Positions 7,504 through 17,599 of a stretch of DNA of 64,000 nucleotides are shown piece by piece. The position numbers were made by a program, and so were the translations under genes. Location: the NCBI GenBank assembly GCA_000169355.1, contig AAXX01000003.1, positions 62,001 to 126,000 on the forward strand, given 5' to 3'. The notes under the pieces were generated by a model. That model had not been told where the DNA came from and did not search any database. It saw only the letters and a program-made list of their open reading frames with translations. The first letter of the stretch is position 1; every line of letters starts with the position of its first letter. The stretch comes from Flavobacteria bacterium BAL38. GTDB taxonomy: Bacteria > Bacteroidota > Bacteroidia > Flavobacteriales > Flavobacteriaceae.

Positions 7504-9186
7504 ATGAAATTTTTATTAGCCTTTTTACTTGTTCCACTTTTTGTTTTTAGTCAGGATTTTCCTCAAGATTATTTTCAATCTCCTTTAGATATCCCGCTCG
7601 ACTTGTCGGGTTCTTTTGGAGAATTACGAAGCAATCATTTTCATTCTGGTTTAGATTTTAAGACAAAAGGAGTAGAAGGTTTACCTGTTTATGCCGCCGG
7701 AGATGGTTATGTTTCCCGAATTAAAATTTCTACTTTTGGTTATGGAAAAGCTATTTATATAACGCATCCAAATGGCTACACTTCGGTTTACGGACATTTA
7801 CAAGCGGCTAACGGAGCAATTCAAAACTACATTAAGAAAAAGCAATATGAAGAAACTTCATATGAAGTAGAAATGTATTTGTATCCTACCGAATTGCCTG
7901 TTAAAAAAGGTGACATTATAGCTTTTACTGGAAATACTGGTGGAAGTGGTGCTCCTCATTTACATTTTGAGTTTCGAAATACAAAATCGGAAGAAATTTT
8001 AAATCCGTTGCATTTTGGTTTTAAGAAATTAGTAAAAGATGAAAGAAAACCAGTTATTCAAGGTGTTGTGGTTTATCCTTTAGATTCTACTGTTGTAAAT
8101 AAGTCGCAAAAACCCATTGAAGTCAATTTTTCTAAGCAATCAGACGGAAGTTATTTAGGAACAAAAGTTAATGCAAATGGTAAAATCGGTTTTGGAATTA
8201 ATGCGTATGATTTTTGCACAAATGGCTACAATAAAAACGGATTATACAAAGTAAAAGCGTATTTAAACGGTGTTTTGTATTACCAATATGATTTTGATGG
8301 TTTTGCATTCGATGAATCTAGATACATTAATAATTTTATCGATTATGAACGTTTTCATTTAATGGGGCAACGTGTACAAAAACTTTTTCAACTAACAGAT
8401 TATCCACTTTCAATTGTTGCAGATAATAAAAAAGATGGCACAATAAAAGTACAACCTGGCGCAAATTATAACTATAGAGTTGAGTTGTATGATTTTCATG
8501 GAAATAAAGTAGAATTAATACTTCCAATAACTTTTTATAGTACTGAGACAGCAATTAAAAAGGAGATTAAAAAAACACCTTATTTTGTTAAAGCTAAAAA
8601 TGAAGCTATATTTGAGAAAGAAAATGTTTCGGTACAAATTCCAGAAAATGCTTTTTATTCTAATTTTTACTTGAATTTTGATGTTGCTAATGATGTTTTA
8701 ACATTGCACGACGATAGTGTGCCTGTTCATAAAAACATTACCATTACTTTTAATGATGTAAAAGGTTTTACCGAAGAACAATTAGCAAAAACATATATCG
8801 CTACATTAGATGGTTATAAATTAGATTACAATAGAACGTATAGAAAAGGGAATACATTTTCTGTAAAAATCAAAACATTAGGTAAATTTAAATTGGCACA
8901 AGATGTATTACCTCCCAGAATTTACAATGTTAATTTTGTAGAAGGTAAAACGATAAAAGAACAAAAAACAATTAGTGTTTCTGTCAGTGATTTACAATCG
9001 GGAATTAATACCTATAATGGATATTTGAATGGAAAATGGATTTTGTTAGAATATGATTATAAAACAAAAAAACTAGTGCACAATTTAGATGATGGTATTT
9101 ACGTTCAAGGTAGAAACGATTTCAAGTTAGTTGTTACTGATAATTTACAAAATTCTACTACCTTTGAATCTTACTTTTTTAGATAA
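7504..9186 (+). CDS. M23 family metallopeptidase (LytM domain), exported
   Basis: A 560-aa exported protein with a signal peptide (cut near FVFS-QDF, residue 16). The LytM/M23 domain follows at about 35-160. It has the zinc motifs H47-SGL-D51 and H152-L-H154 and the conserved YGH at 96-98, so it should be an active zinc endopeptidase cutting peptidoglycan cross-bridges in the periplasm. About 400 further residues, rich in beta structure, are typical of the Bacteroidota form and are not assigned. The TonB receptor begins 15 bp after its stop, so the two probably share a transcript. The upstream 279 bases hold a small inverted repeat (7428-7438 with 7453-7462) and no gene. Confidence 0.93.
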   Translation: MKFLLAFLLVPLFVFSQDFPQDYFQSPLDIPLDLSGSFGELRSNHFHSGLDFKTKGVEGLPVYAAGDGYVSRIKISTFGYGKAIYITHPNGYTSVYGHLQAANGAIQNYIKKKQYEETSYEVEMYLYPTELPVKKGDIIAFTGNTGGSGAPHLHFEFRNTKSEEILNPLHFGFKKLVKDERKPVIQGVVVYPLDSTVVNKSQKPIEVNFSKQSDGSYLGTKVNANGKIGFGINAYDFCTNGYNKNGLYKVKAYLNGVLYYQYDFDGFAFDESRYINNFIDYERFHLMGQRVQKLFQLTDYPLSIVADNKKDGTIKVQPGANYNYRVELYDFHGNKVELILPITFYSTETAIKKEIKKTPYFVKAKNEAIFEKENVSVQIPENAFYSNFYLNFDVANDVLTLHDDSVPVHKNITITFNDVKGFTEEQLAKTYIATLDGYKLDYNRTYRKGNTFSVKIKTLGKFKLAQDVLPPRIYNVNFVEGKTIKEQKTISVSVSDLQSGINTYNGYLNGKWILLEYDYKTKKLVHNLDDGIYVQGRNDFKLVVTDNLQNSTTFESYFFR

Positions 9187-9201
9187 TTAAAACGAATTCT
9201 T

Positions 9202-11664
9202 TTGAAAAATATATTTTTAGTACTCATTATTGCATTGTTTTCAACGACACTTTTGGCTCAAAAAGCCAGAGTTAAAGGGGTTATTTTAGATGAATTTAAC
9301 AATCCGGTTGAAAATGTAATGGTAAAAGTTGGAGAAAAGGTAACAGTTTCCAATGAAAATGGTTTTTATATTTTGGAAATTGATGCCAATAAAAAAGTTG
9401 CCATTACGTTTTCTCACGTTTCATTAAAAAAGACAACACTAGAGTTAAAACTTAAGCCAAATGAAGATTTTGAATTAAATCCGGTAATGAATTCGAAAGT
9501 AGAAGAGTTTGGTGAGGTATTTATTACGGCAGATAGTAAAAAAAGAATTGAAGGTGTTACTACAATTGATCCCGTTATTATTAGAAAAATTCCAGGGGCA
9601 AATCCCGGAATCGAAAATATAATTAAAACACTTCCAGGAGTTTATTCCAATAATGAATTAAGTACTTCATACGCGGTGAGAGGTGGAAATTACGATGAAA
9701 ATTTAGTGTATGTCAACGAAATTGAAGTGTATCGTCCGTTTTTAATTCGCTCTGGACAACAAGAAGGATTGAGTTTTACCAATACCGATATGGTTCAGAA
9801 TGTAGATTTTTCTGCCGGTGGATTTCAGTCTAAATATGGCGATAAATTATCTTCGGTTTTAGATATCACGTATCGAAATCCTAAGCGCTTTGGTGCTGGT
9901 TTAGAGGCGAGTCTTTTAGGTGGAAGTTTAACTGTTGAAGGGGTTTCTAAAAATCAAAAATGGAGTAATATAACAGGGGTTCGATATAGAGATAATAGCC
10001 TTTTGGTAAATAGTCAGGAAACACAAACCAATTTTAGACCTACTTTTTTTGATGTACAAACATTGTTAAATTTCAATGCTTCAACCAAATGGAATTTTAG
10101 CTTTTTAGGAAATATATCTCAAAACACATACAATTATCAGCCTTTAACGCGTCAGACTAATTTTGGAACTATTGATGAACCAATTGCTTTATTGGTATTT
10201 TATGAAGGTCAAGAAAAGGATCAATACCGAACTTTTTTTGGTGCCGGAAAAGCAGTTTATGAGTATAATGAAAATAATAAATTAAAATTCATCCTTTCGG
10301 GTTATCATACGCAAGAGCAAGAATATTACGATATTTTAGCGCAATATCGCTTAGGTGAAGTAGATGCTAATATTGGTTCTGAATCTTTTGGAGATGTTGT
10401 TTTTACCCGCGGAATAGGTTCGCAGTTAAATCATGCTCGTAACGATTTAGATGCTTTAATTGTAAATGCCGAAGTAAAAGGGTTTCACCAACTAAATGAA
10501 AAATCTCAGTTGGAATGGGGAGCAAAATTAACTATTGAAGATATTAGAGATCGATTAGTAGAATGGGAAGTAATAGATTCTGCTGGGTTTTCATTGCCAA
10601 ATCCTATTTTAGACTATCAAAATGATCAACCTTACAATCCATATGTTGGACCATTAGCGCCTTATCAAAATGTTAGAGCTACAAATTATACCCGAATTAA
10701 TCGTTTTTCGGGCTACTTTCAATGGAATTACAGAGGAAATTTAGGCGAACACGAATATTGGATGAATGCCGGAGTTCGTGCTCATCAATGGCAAGTAGAT
10801 GCAGATGGAAGACCTAAAGGCGATAGCCAAATTACATTTTCTCCAAGGGTTCAGTTTGCTTTTAAACCTAACTGGGACAAAGATATGCTGTTTCGCTTAT
10901 CTGGAGGATTGTATCACCAACCACCATTTTACAGAGAACTTCGCGATTATGAAGGAGTTGTGCAAACGAATGTAAAAGCGCAACAATCAATACATGTGGT
11001 GTTAAGTAACGATTATAGTTTTAAAATGTGGAACCGACCATTTAAATTGGTTTCCGAAGCGTATTATAAAAATATTACAGATGTAAATACGTATACAATT
11101 GATAATGTGCGTATTCGATACAGAGCCAACAACAATGCTGAAGCGTATGCTTACGGATTTGATGCGCGTTTAAATGGAGAATTTGTACCAGGAACAGAAT
11201 CTTGGTTTAGTTTTGGTTATTTAAAAACAGAAGAAAATCAAGATGGGAAAGGTTTTATAGCTCGTCCAACAGATCAGCGATTAAAATTTGGAGTCTTATT
11301 TCAAGATTATATGCCAAATATTCCCAACCTAAGATTGTATTTAAATTTAGTATATAACACAGGATTGCCAGGAGGTTCGCCATCATATGCAGATCCGTAT
11401 GCATATCAATTGCGTTTAAATGATTACAGAAGAGCCGATGTTGGTTTCTCTTTTGTGTTTAAAGATGAAAAAATAAAATCATCTAAAGTGTGGTTAAAAC
11501 CTTTTAATGAATTATCATTGGGATTAGAAATTTTTAACTTATTCAACAATCAAAATTCAATTACGAATACTTGGGTAAGAGACGTGTATACAAAATCGCA
11601 ATACGGAATTCCAAATTATATGACCACACGAGTTTTTAATATAAAATTAGTTGCAAGGTTGTAA
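9202..11664 (+). CDS. TonB-dependent receptor with N-terminal carboxypeptidase-like domain
   Basis: An 820-aa outer-membrane receptor. The start is a TTG: it is the only start that gives the full signal peptide (KNIFLVLIIALFSTTLLAQ). Residues ~22-95 form a carboxypeptidase-regulatory-like beta-sandwich (KARVKGVILDEFNNPVENVMVKVGE). The plug domain follows with the GIENIIKTLPGVYSNNELSTSYAVRGGNYDENLVYVNEIEVYRP region, and then a 22-strand barrel to the C-terminal Leu. It should import a TonB-dependent substrate, but no SusD partner adjoins, so this is not a classical polysaccharide locus. The substrate is unknown. It is flanked closely by the M23 gene and a lipoprotein gene. Confidence 0.93.
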   Translation: MKNIFLVLIIALFSTTLLAQKARVKGVILDEFNNPVENVMVKVGEKVTVSNENGFYILEIDANKKVAITFSHVSLKKTTLELKLKPNEDFELNPVMNSKVEEFGEVFITADSKKRIEGVTTIDPVIIRKIPGANPGIENIIKTLPGVYSNNELSTSYAVRGGNYDENLVYVNEIEVYRPFLIRSGQQEGLSFTNTDMVQNVDFSAGGFQSKYGDKLSSVLDITYRNPKRFGAGLEASLLGGSLTVEGVSKNQKWSNITGVRYRDNSLLVNSQETQTNFRPTFFDVQTLLNFNASTKWNFSFLGNISQNTYNYQPLTRQTNFGTIDEPIALLVFYEGQEKDQYRTFFGAGKAVYEYNENNKLKFILSGYHTQEQEYYDILAQYRLGEVDANIGSESFGDVVFTRGIGSQLNHARNDLDALIVNAEVKGFHQLNEKSQLEWGAKLTIEDIRDRLVEWEVIDSAGFSLPNPILDYQNDQPYNPYVGPLAPYQNVRATNYTRINRFSGYFQWNYRGNLGEHEYWMNAGVRAHQWQVDADGRPKGDSQITFSPRVQFAFKPNWDKDMLFRLSGGLYHQPPFYRELRDYEGVVQTNVKAQQSIHVVLSNDYSFKMWNRPFKLVSEAYYKNITDVNTYTIDNVRIRYRANNNAEAYAYGFDARLNGEFVPGTESWFSFGYLKTEENQDGKGFIARPTDQRLKFGVLFQDYMPNIPNLRLYLNLVYNTGLPGGSPSYADPYAYQLRLNDYRRADVGFSFVFKDEKIKSSKVWLKPFNELSLGLEIFNLFNNQNSITNTWVRDVYTKSQYGIPNYMTTRVFNIKLVARL

Positions 11665-11703
11665 TCAATGTTTTTTAGTATATTTGACTATAAAAATTTC
11701 AGA

Positions 11704-12417
11704 ATGAAACATATTCTTTTTTCATTAGTTTTATTTACAGCTTTAATTAGTTGTAAAAAAGAAGAAACAACACCAAAAGTAATTTACGAAGAAGGTAAAG
11801 CTAAATCGGAAGTGGTTGTAAGAGATAGTGGTTCAATAAAAATTGCCGATTTGCCTATCTTAATGGAAGGAACAAAATATCTGATTCATCCTATTGGCGA
11901 TGTTAGGGTGTACGATACGAATAGTAAAGTATATGGTAGTAGTAAAACCAATCAAGTGAGTTATGCTATTTCTAATTATAATCGATTTGAAATTACTGGT
12001 TTTTTTGATAATTTAAATTTTCAACATATCGATTCTACAAATGCAAAGCCATTAACCGATAAAAAAATCCAAATTCAAACTGCTACTTTTTTAGACGGAA
12101 TTGCTGCAAAAACTAAAAAACAAATATTTGTTTATACTTTAGTAGATTCTGATACGAATAAAGATGGTAAAATTAATCAAAACGATATTAAGTCATTGTA
12201 TTTAAGTACAGCAAGTGGCGAGAATTTTACAAAACTTTCAGAAGAATTTCAAGAATTAATCGACTGGAATATTATTGAAGCACAAAATCGTTTGTATTTT
12301 AGATGTATTGAAGATATCAACAAAAATGGTGCTTTTGATAAAAATGATAAAGTTCATTATCACTATGTAAACTTGTTATCAGACGATTGGAAAGTGGAAA
12401 TGTATACTCCGAATTAA
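11704..12417 (+). CDS. Putative lipoprotein, unknown function, with EF-hand-like loops
   Basis: A 237-aa protein if started at the ATG at 11704. An upstream in-frame ATG at 11668 would put 12 unlikely residues before the signal peptide. The signal is MKHILFSLVLFTALIS-C17, a good lipobox followed by KKEE. Two calcium-loop-like segments are visible, DSDTNKDGKINQND and DINKNGAFDKNDK, resembling dockerin/EF-hand loops. No enzyme domain recognised. It follows the TonB receptor by 39 bp and may be its surface or periplasmic accessory; that is inference from position. Confidence 0.82.
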   Translation: MKHILFSLVLFTALISCKKEETTPKVIYEEGKAKSEVVVRDSGSIKIADLPILMEGTKYLIHPIGDVRVYDTNSKVYGSSKTNQVSYAISNYNRFEITGFFDNLNFQHIDSTNAKPLTDKKIQIQTATFLDGIAAKTKKQIFVYTLVDSDTNKDGKINQNDIKSLYLSTASGENFTKLSEEFQELIDWNIIEAQNRLYFRCIEDINKNGAFDKNDKVHYHYVNLLSDDWKVEMYTPN

Positions 12418-12537
12418 AATCATGTTTGTTAAGTTTTTATAATGTCTGAAAATAAATTTATGAAGATATTTATAATTTATTCAATTACTTTATCAAGTTG
12501 GCAAAACTAATTCCTTGGGAAAAATTAAGATTAACAA

Positions 12538-12596
12538 GGGATAAATCCGCTTAATCCGCGTTTCGCTTCAGCGAATCCGTCCCATCCGCGTTCCAA
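12538..12596. repeat. Short palindromic intergenic repeat, ATCCGCGTT family, copy 1
   Basis: Contains AATCCGCGTTTCGCTTCAGCGAATCCGTCCCATCCGCGTTCC in segments, with the palindromic core TTTCGCTTCAGCGAA. Related copies are at 46542-46632 and 58077-58132. It lies at the 3' end of the DUF2971 gene. Confidence 0.75.
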
Positions 12597-12598
12597 CT

Positions 12599-13300
12599 CT
12601 AAATCAAAATATCACTTTCTAAATCCGATTTTTCAATTTCAAAATCAAAACCTAATTTCGAAACCAATTCAATTACCAAATTTTTATACCAGTTTTCACT
12701 TTTAGGGTGAATGTATATTTTTTCTATTAATTGATTGATGTCAATGTCAATTTTTAAACCGTTATCAATTTTCATTCCGCTGGTTGAAACGTCAGATATT
12801 ATTCTAATTTCACGCTCGTATTGAAAACTTTTTCGTTTAAATAAGAAAGGAAAAAATGTATCCTCAAACGGAATAAACTCTTTTTTGTAATCAATATAGT
12901 TTACAGCGCCAATGTATTGCTCTGTTTTTTTCTCAGAAAGCAAGGCTTCTTTTAATCTGCCAATAGTAGTTTGAATGGCTAATCCTTCTGTGTTTTGAGT
13001 AAAAATCTGCCACATGGCAAACGATTCATATTCATTAATATGCCAACTGCTTATGACTACTTTTTCACGATGCGATTTATAGTAATCCAAAAACTTCGGA
13101 TTATTAGCGGCTATTTTTTTGATTTCCTCAAAAGTAGGTTCCGAAAACGTACCTTCATATTGATCTTCAAACTTATCTGAGCGCGACATAAATAACTGAC
13201 GCGACAACAACATGTCTAAAAACTTAGACAAGTCCAAATATTTCCAAACAATGGTATCATTGTCTTTTGGTAAAGTTATATTTGAGCTGTTTATGTACAT
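12599..13300 (-). CDS. DUF2971 domain-containing protein
   Basis: A 233-aa cytosolic protein. The opening VWKYLDLSKFLDMLLSRQLFMSRSDKFEDQYEG is the hallmark of DUF2971, and SSWHINEYESFAMWQIFT and the later KRKSFQYEREIRI also fit the family. Family members often turn up in accessory or defence-related islands, and their activity is unproven. It stands alone here, between intergenic repeats (12538-12596) and low-complexity AAATTTCAA words (13300-13360). That suggests an insertion into a variable spot between conserved genes. Confidence 0.85.
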   Translation of the reverse strand: MYINSSNITLPKDNDTIVWKYLDLSKFLDMLLSRQLFMSRSDKFEDQYEGTFSEPTFEEIKKIAANNPKFLDYYKSHREKVVISSWHINEYESFAMWQIFTQNTEGLAIQTTIGRLKEALLSEKKTEQYIGAVNYIDYKKEFIPFEDTFFPFLFKRKSFQYEREIRIISDVSTSGMKIDNGLKIDIDINQLIEKIYIHPKSENWYKNLVIELVSKLGFDFEIEKSDLESDILI

Positions 13301-13497
13301 TTTTCAATTTCAAATTTCAATGTCAAAAATCAAATTCAATTACAAGTTCAAAATTCAATTATTAAAGAGATTCCTAACGGAATGACACGTTTGTGTGTAA
13401 ATCTTAAATGAACTTAATTCATAAAGATACGAAACTTTAAAACTTATGTTACTTATATTTTTAAAATTCAAAATTCTGTTTAAATCCGCGAGCTAAT

Positions 13498-15327
13498 TTA
13501 CTCGAAACTCTGCATCATCACTAACTTAGAATACATTCCGTTTAAAGCTAATAATTCGTCATGCGTTCCTTGTTCTACGATTTCACCTTTTTGCATAACT
13601 ACAATTTTATCTGCTTTTTGAATAGTAGATAAACGGTGTGCAATTACGATAGAGGTTCTATTTTGCATCATGTTTTCCAAAGCAACCTGAACAAATTTTT
13701 CGCTTTCGGTATCTAAAGCCGAAGTAGCTTCATCTAAAATCATAATTGGAGGGTTTTTCAAAACAGCTCTTGCAATCGATAAACGTTGCTTTTGTCCGCC
13801 CGAAAGTTTTCCGCCCGCATCGCCAATATTAGTTTCAATTCCGTTAGGTAAATCTGAAACGAATTCGTAAGCATTCGCCACTTTTAAAGCGGCAATAATT
13901 TCTTCATCAGTTGCATCTTGTTTTCCTAAGCGAATATTGTTTTTAATCGAATCATTAAATAAAATAGAATCCTGAGTAACCAATCCCATTAAATCACGAA
14001 GCGAATGTAACGTCATATCTTTAATATCAATTCCGTCAATTTTTACGGTTCCTTCTTGCACATCATAAAAACGCGTCAATAAATTAGCAATTGTACTTTT
14101 TCCAGAACCAGATTGCCCAACTAATGCCACCGTTTTCCCTTTAGGTACTTCTAGAGAAAAGTTTTTCAATACATTTTCTTCAGCATATCTAAAGTTGATG
14201 TTTTCAATGCTAATTTTTTCGTTGAAAGAATCTTTGATTATAGCATTTTCTTTGTTGGTAATGGTATTTTCAACTTCTAATATTTCAAAAACACGTTCAG
14301 CAGCAGCTAGTCCATTTTTAACGGCATAAGATGCTTTAGATATTGATTTTGCTGGAGTTAAAATATTATAAGCTAGTCCAAGATAAACAATAAAAAGTGC
14401 TCCGTTTAATGTTTTATCAATTAATACTAAATTTCCGCCATACCATAAAAGTGTTGCAATTGTAACTATTCCCATAAATTCGCTCATAGGAGAAGCTAAA
14501 TTGTTTTTCTTTCCAATGCTATTATTCAATCGAAGTAATCTATCAATTGAATCATTGAAAATAGTTTTGAAATAGCTTTCAGAATTATAGCTTTTAACCA
14601 CTTTTAATCCGCCTAAACTTTCTTCTACCACCGAAATTAAAAAGCCGTTTTCTTTTTGAGCATTTTGCGATTTTGATTTTAAACTTTTCCCGATTTTAGA
14701 TATAATAAATCCAGAAATAGGTATAAAAATAAAAACAAACAGCGTTAATTCGAGACTTATTCGCATCATGGCAATAATGGCAAAAACAATGGTTAAAGGT
14801 TCTTTTACAATAAGTTCTAAAACCATGAAAAATGAATTTTGAACTTCATTAACATCACCAAGCATTCGAGCCATAACATCACCTTTTCTTTTTTCAGAAT
14901 AGTAGGAAATCGGCAAAGAAATAATTTTATCGTACATTTTTTCACGCAAATCACGAAGTACTCCGTTTTTTACTTTTGTTAAATGTTGCGATGCAAAATA
15001 GTTAAATACATTTTTGAATAAAAAGGTAGAAATAACTAATGCAACTGTTAGTAATAGTGCATATTGAGGTCCGTTTTCTACTGATAATTTAGTGATGTAA
15101 TATTGTAAATATTGTTTTCCATACGAACCTGCTTCCCAAATTCCAGTATATTTTGGTAATTCTGTAACAGCTTCATTCATTTTAAATAAAACTTCCATTA
15201 ACGGGAAAAGCGCTACAAATGAAAGTGTGCTAAACAAAGCATACAAAACATTAAAGAACACATTCCAAAAAATGTGTCCTTTGAATTTTTTTGCAAACGG
15301 AATTATCTTTTTAAAATTTTCGTCCAT
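13498..15327 (-). CDS. ABC exporter, fused permease and ATPase (MsbA-like)
   Basis: A 609-aa half-transporter working as a homodimer in the inner membrane. The N-terminal part (~1-340) has six membrane helices of the type I exporter fold. The ATPase domain follows, with Walker A GQSGSGKST (about residue 400), the signature LSGGQKQR, Walker B IMILDEATSALD and the H-loop IVIAHRLST. Length and order are those of MsbA/lipid-A-type or multidrug exporters; substrate cannot be inferred. Its start codon ends exactly where the phosphosugar mutase gene stops, so the two are translationally adjacent and likely co-transcribed. Confidence 0.92.
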   Translation of the reverse strand: MDENFKKIIPFAKKFKGHIFWNVFFNVLYALFSTLSFVALFPLMEVLFKMNEAVTELPKYTGIWEAGSYGKQYLQYYITKLSVENGPQYALLLTVALVISTFLFKNVFNYFASQHLTKVKNGVLRDLREKMYDKIISLPISYYSEKRKGDVMARMLGDVNEVQNSFFMVLELIVKEPLTIVFAIIAMMRISLELTLFVFIFIPISGFIISKIGKSLKSKSQNAQKENGFLISVVEESLGGLKVVKSYNSESYFKTIFNDSIDRLLRLNNSIGKKNNLASPMSEFMGIVTIATLLWYGGNLVLIDKTLNGALFIVYLGLAYNILTPAKSISKASYAVKNGLAAAERVFEILEVENTITNKENAIIKDSFNEKISIENINFRYAEENVLKNFSLEVPKGKTVALVGQSGSGKSTIANLLTRFYDVQEGTVKIDGIDIKDMTLHSLRDLMGLVTQDSILFNDSIKNNIRLGKQDATDEEIIAALKVANAYEFVSDLPNGIETNIGDAGGKLSGGQKQRLSIARAVLKNPPIMILDEATSALDTESEKFVQVALENMMQNRTSIVIAHRLSTIQKADKIVVMQKGEIVEQGTHDELLALNGMYSKLVMMQSFE

Positions 15328-17055
15328 TTAGTTTAGTTTCATTGCCGAAATAATTCCTGCAATTTTGTTATCTAATTCTTTTTCTACTGATTCTGCGTTT
15401 TCAATCGAGTCTAAAACTCCATTTACGCTGAAATAGAATTTAATTTTTGGTTCAGTACCACTTGGTCTTGCACAGATTTTACTTCCGTCTTCCAAATAGT
15501 AAATTAATACGTTTGATTTTGGAATATGAATTTCAAATTCTTCGTTATTCATGAAGTATTTCCCTTTTGCAGTTTGATAGTCTTCAATGCAAATTACACG
15601 TTGCCCGTTAATTTCTTTCAACGGATTTTCGCGTAAATCAATCATCATTTGTTTGATTTCGTTAGCACCTTCAATTCCTTTTTTAGTAATCGAAATTAGA
15701 GATTCTTTATAAAATCCAAAATCAATATATAAATTCAATAATTCTTGATATAACGAACTTCCCGAAGCTTTTGCTTGAGCTGCAATTTCACTCACTAATA
15801 ATATGGCAGCAACGGCATCCTTATCACGAACGGCATCGCCTACCATGTAGCCAAAACTTTCTTCACCACCACCAACAAATTTTTGATTTGGGAAATCTTT
15901 AATGAATTTTGCAATCCATTTGAAACCTGTTAACCCAACTTTACATTCCACATCGTAAGCTGCTGCTAATTCCAACATCATAGGTGTAGAAACAATGGTT
16001 GAACCAATGAATTCATTTCCTTTGAATTTATCAGCGCGTTTCCATTGTTCTAATAGGAAAGCCGTCATGATTACCATGGTTTGGTTTCCGTTAAGCAATT
16101 TGATGTTTCCATCTAAATCACGAACCGCAACACCTAAACGATCAGAATCTGGATCCGTTCCGACCACCATATCCGCACCAATTTTGTCTGCCAAAGCAAT
16201 TGCCATCGACAATGCTTCTGGTTCTTCTGGGTTTGGAGAAACTACAGTTGGGAAATCACCATTTGGTTCTGCTTGTTCTGGAACAATATTTACATCGGTG
16301 TAACCTGCTTTTGCTAAAACATTTGGAATAGCTTTTATAGATGTTCCGTGCAATGAAGTGTATACAATTTTTAAATTTGCTTTAGCTTCAGTTTGCGTAT
16401 TAAAACTTGCATTTTCGATAGTTGATTTAGCGAAAGCTTCGTCAACTTTGGTGTCAATATATTCGATTAAATTGTTATTGGCTTCGAACTTAATTTCGCT
16501 ATATTTTAAATCTTCGATTACTTTAATAATTTCAGCATCTTGAGGTGGAACTAATTGACCTCCATCTTGCCAATAAACTTTGTATCCGTTGTATTCTGGT
16601 GGGTTGTGAGAAGCTGTCAATACAATTCCAGCATGACAATTCAAATAACGAACTGCAAAGGATAATTCAGGCGTTGGGCGCATATCTGAAAACAAATACA
16701 CATGAATTCCGTTTGCCGAAAACACATCTGCCACTACTTTTGCTAATGTATTACTGTTATGACGACAATCGTATGCAATAGCTACTTTTAATTGCTCGTT
16801 TGGAAATGATTTATGTAAATAATCAGATAAACCTTGTGTGTTTTTTCCAAGTGTATATTTGTTGATACGATTCGTTCCAACACCCATAACACCGCGCATT
16901 CCACCCGTTCCAAACTCTAAATTTTTATAGAAACTTTCTTCCAACTCTTTTGGAGCCGAAGTCATCATTTCTTTGATTGCGTCTTGCGTTGCGTTGTCAA
17001 AAGTAGGAGTTAACCACTCGTTTACTTTGTTTAAAATACTTTGTTCGATATGCAT
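15328..17055 (-). CDS. Phospho-sugar mutase (phosphoglucomutase/phosphomannomutase)
   Basis: A 575-aa alpha-D-phosphohexomutase that moves phosphate between C1 and C6 of hexose phosphates. It has the active-site serine loop TASHNPPEYNGYK, the magnesium loop DPDSDRLG, the sugar-binding loop GGGEESFGY and the phosphate-binding loop RPSGTEPKIK, in the usual order of four domains. I chose the ATG at 17055 (MHIEQ) over one eight codons upstream, which would overlap the ORF6N gene. The start is preceded by an A-rich leader. It should feed nucleotide-sugar and cell-wall precursor pools. Confidence 0.93.
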   Translation of the reverse strand: MHIEQSILNKVNEWLTPTFDNATQDAIKEMMTSAPKELEESFYKNLEFGTGGMRGVMGVGTNRINKYTLGKNTQGLSDYLHKSFPNEQLKVAIAYDCRHNSNTLAKVVADVFSANGIHVYLFSDMRPTPELSFAVRYLNCHAGIVLTASHNPPEYNGYKVYWQDGGQLVPPQDAEIIKVIEDLKYSEIKFEANNNLIEYIDTKVDEAFAKSTIENASFNTQTEAKANLKIVYTSLHGTSIKAIPNVLAKAGYTDVNIVPEQAEPNGDFPTVVSPNPEEPEALSMAIALADKIGADMVVGTDPDSDRLGVAVRDLDGNIKLLNGNQTMVIMTAFLLEQWKRADKFKGNEFIGSTIVSTPMMLELAAAYDVECKVGLTGFKWIAKFIKDFPNQKFVGGGEESFGYMVGDAVRDKDAVAAILLVSEIAAQAKASGSSLYQELLNLYIDFGFYKESLISITKKGIEGANEIKQMMIDLRENPLKEINGQRVICIEDYQTAKGKYFMNNEEFEIHIPKSNVLIYYLEDGSKICARPSGTEPKIKFYFSVNGVLDSIENAESVEKELDNKIAGIISAMKLN

Positions 17056-17059
17056 ATTA

Positions 17060-17560
17060 TTATTTCTTTTTGAAGCCAATTTTACTTCTTTCTTTTTGTT
17101 CTATATTTTTCTGATGGGTATCCATCAGATAATTTAAAGCTTTGTAAATTTCTGGAAATTTTTGTTCAACTTCTGTGAGTCTTTTGGTTAGCTCTTCATA
17201 GGTTAAAGCAAATTTTCTTAACGAAACAAAACTTCTCATTATTGCTATATTTATTTCTATAGCTTTTTCATTATTTAAAACACTTGAAAGCATTGCAACA
17301 CCTTGCTCTGTAAAGGCATAAGGTTTTGCGCCTCCAAGTTTACTTTTTGATGGTATCACAGATTGTGACACCAATAAAATAATTTCGTTTTCAGTTAATT
17401 CAAACATGAAATCTTTTGGAAATCTTTCAATATTTCTTCTTACGGCTTGTTTTAAAATTCTTGTTTCAGTTTCATAAAGTTCTGCAAGATTAAAATCTAA
17501 CATTATTTTATGACCTCTAATTTCATGAATTTTTTGTGTAATAATCTCTAACTTTTGCAT
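17060..17560 (-). CDS. ORF6N domain-containing protein
   Basis: A 166-aa protein. Residues ~8-95 form the ORF6N domain (IHEIRGHKIMLDFNLAELYETETRILKQAVRRNIERFPKDFMFELT, then KPYAFTEQGVAMLSSVL), a DNA-binding-type domain best known from phages. The C-terminal part is a charged helix ending in polylysine. Such genes are common in Bacteroidota chromosomes and often move. It ends 4 bp before the mutase start and shows no other phage gene nearby. A role in DNA binding is inferred from the family. Confidence 0.9.
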   Translation of the reverse strand: MQKLEIITQKIHEIRGHKIMLDFNLAELYETETRILKQAVRRNIERFPKDFMFELTENEIILLVSQSVIPSKSKLGGAKPYAFTEQGVAMLSSVLNNEKAIEINIAIMRSFVSLRKFALTYEELTKRLTEVEQKFPEIYKALNYLMDTHQKNIEQKERSKIGFKKK

Positions 17561-17599
17561 GGCGTATATAATTAAATGGTTAATAATTCTATTTTACTC

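Noticed and set aside
9202..12417. Polysaccharide utilisation locus
   Set aside because: A TonB receptor is present but no SusD homologue, glycoside hydrolase or sensor follows.
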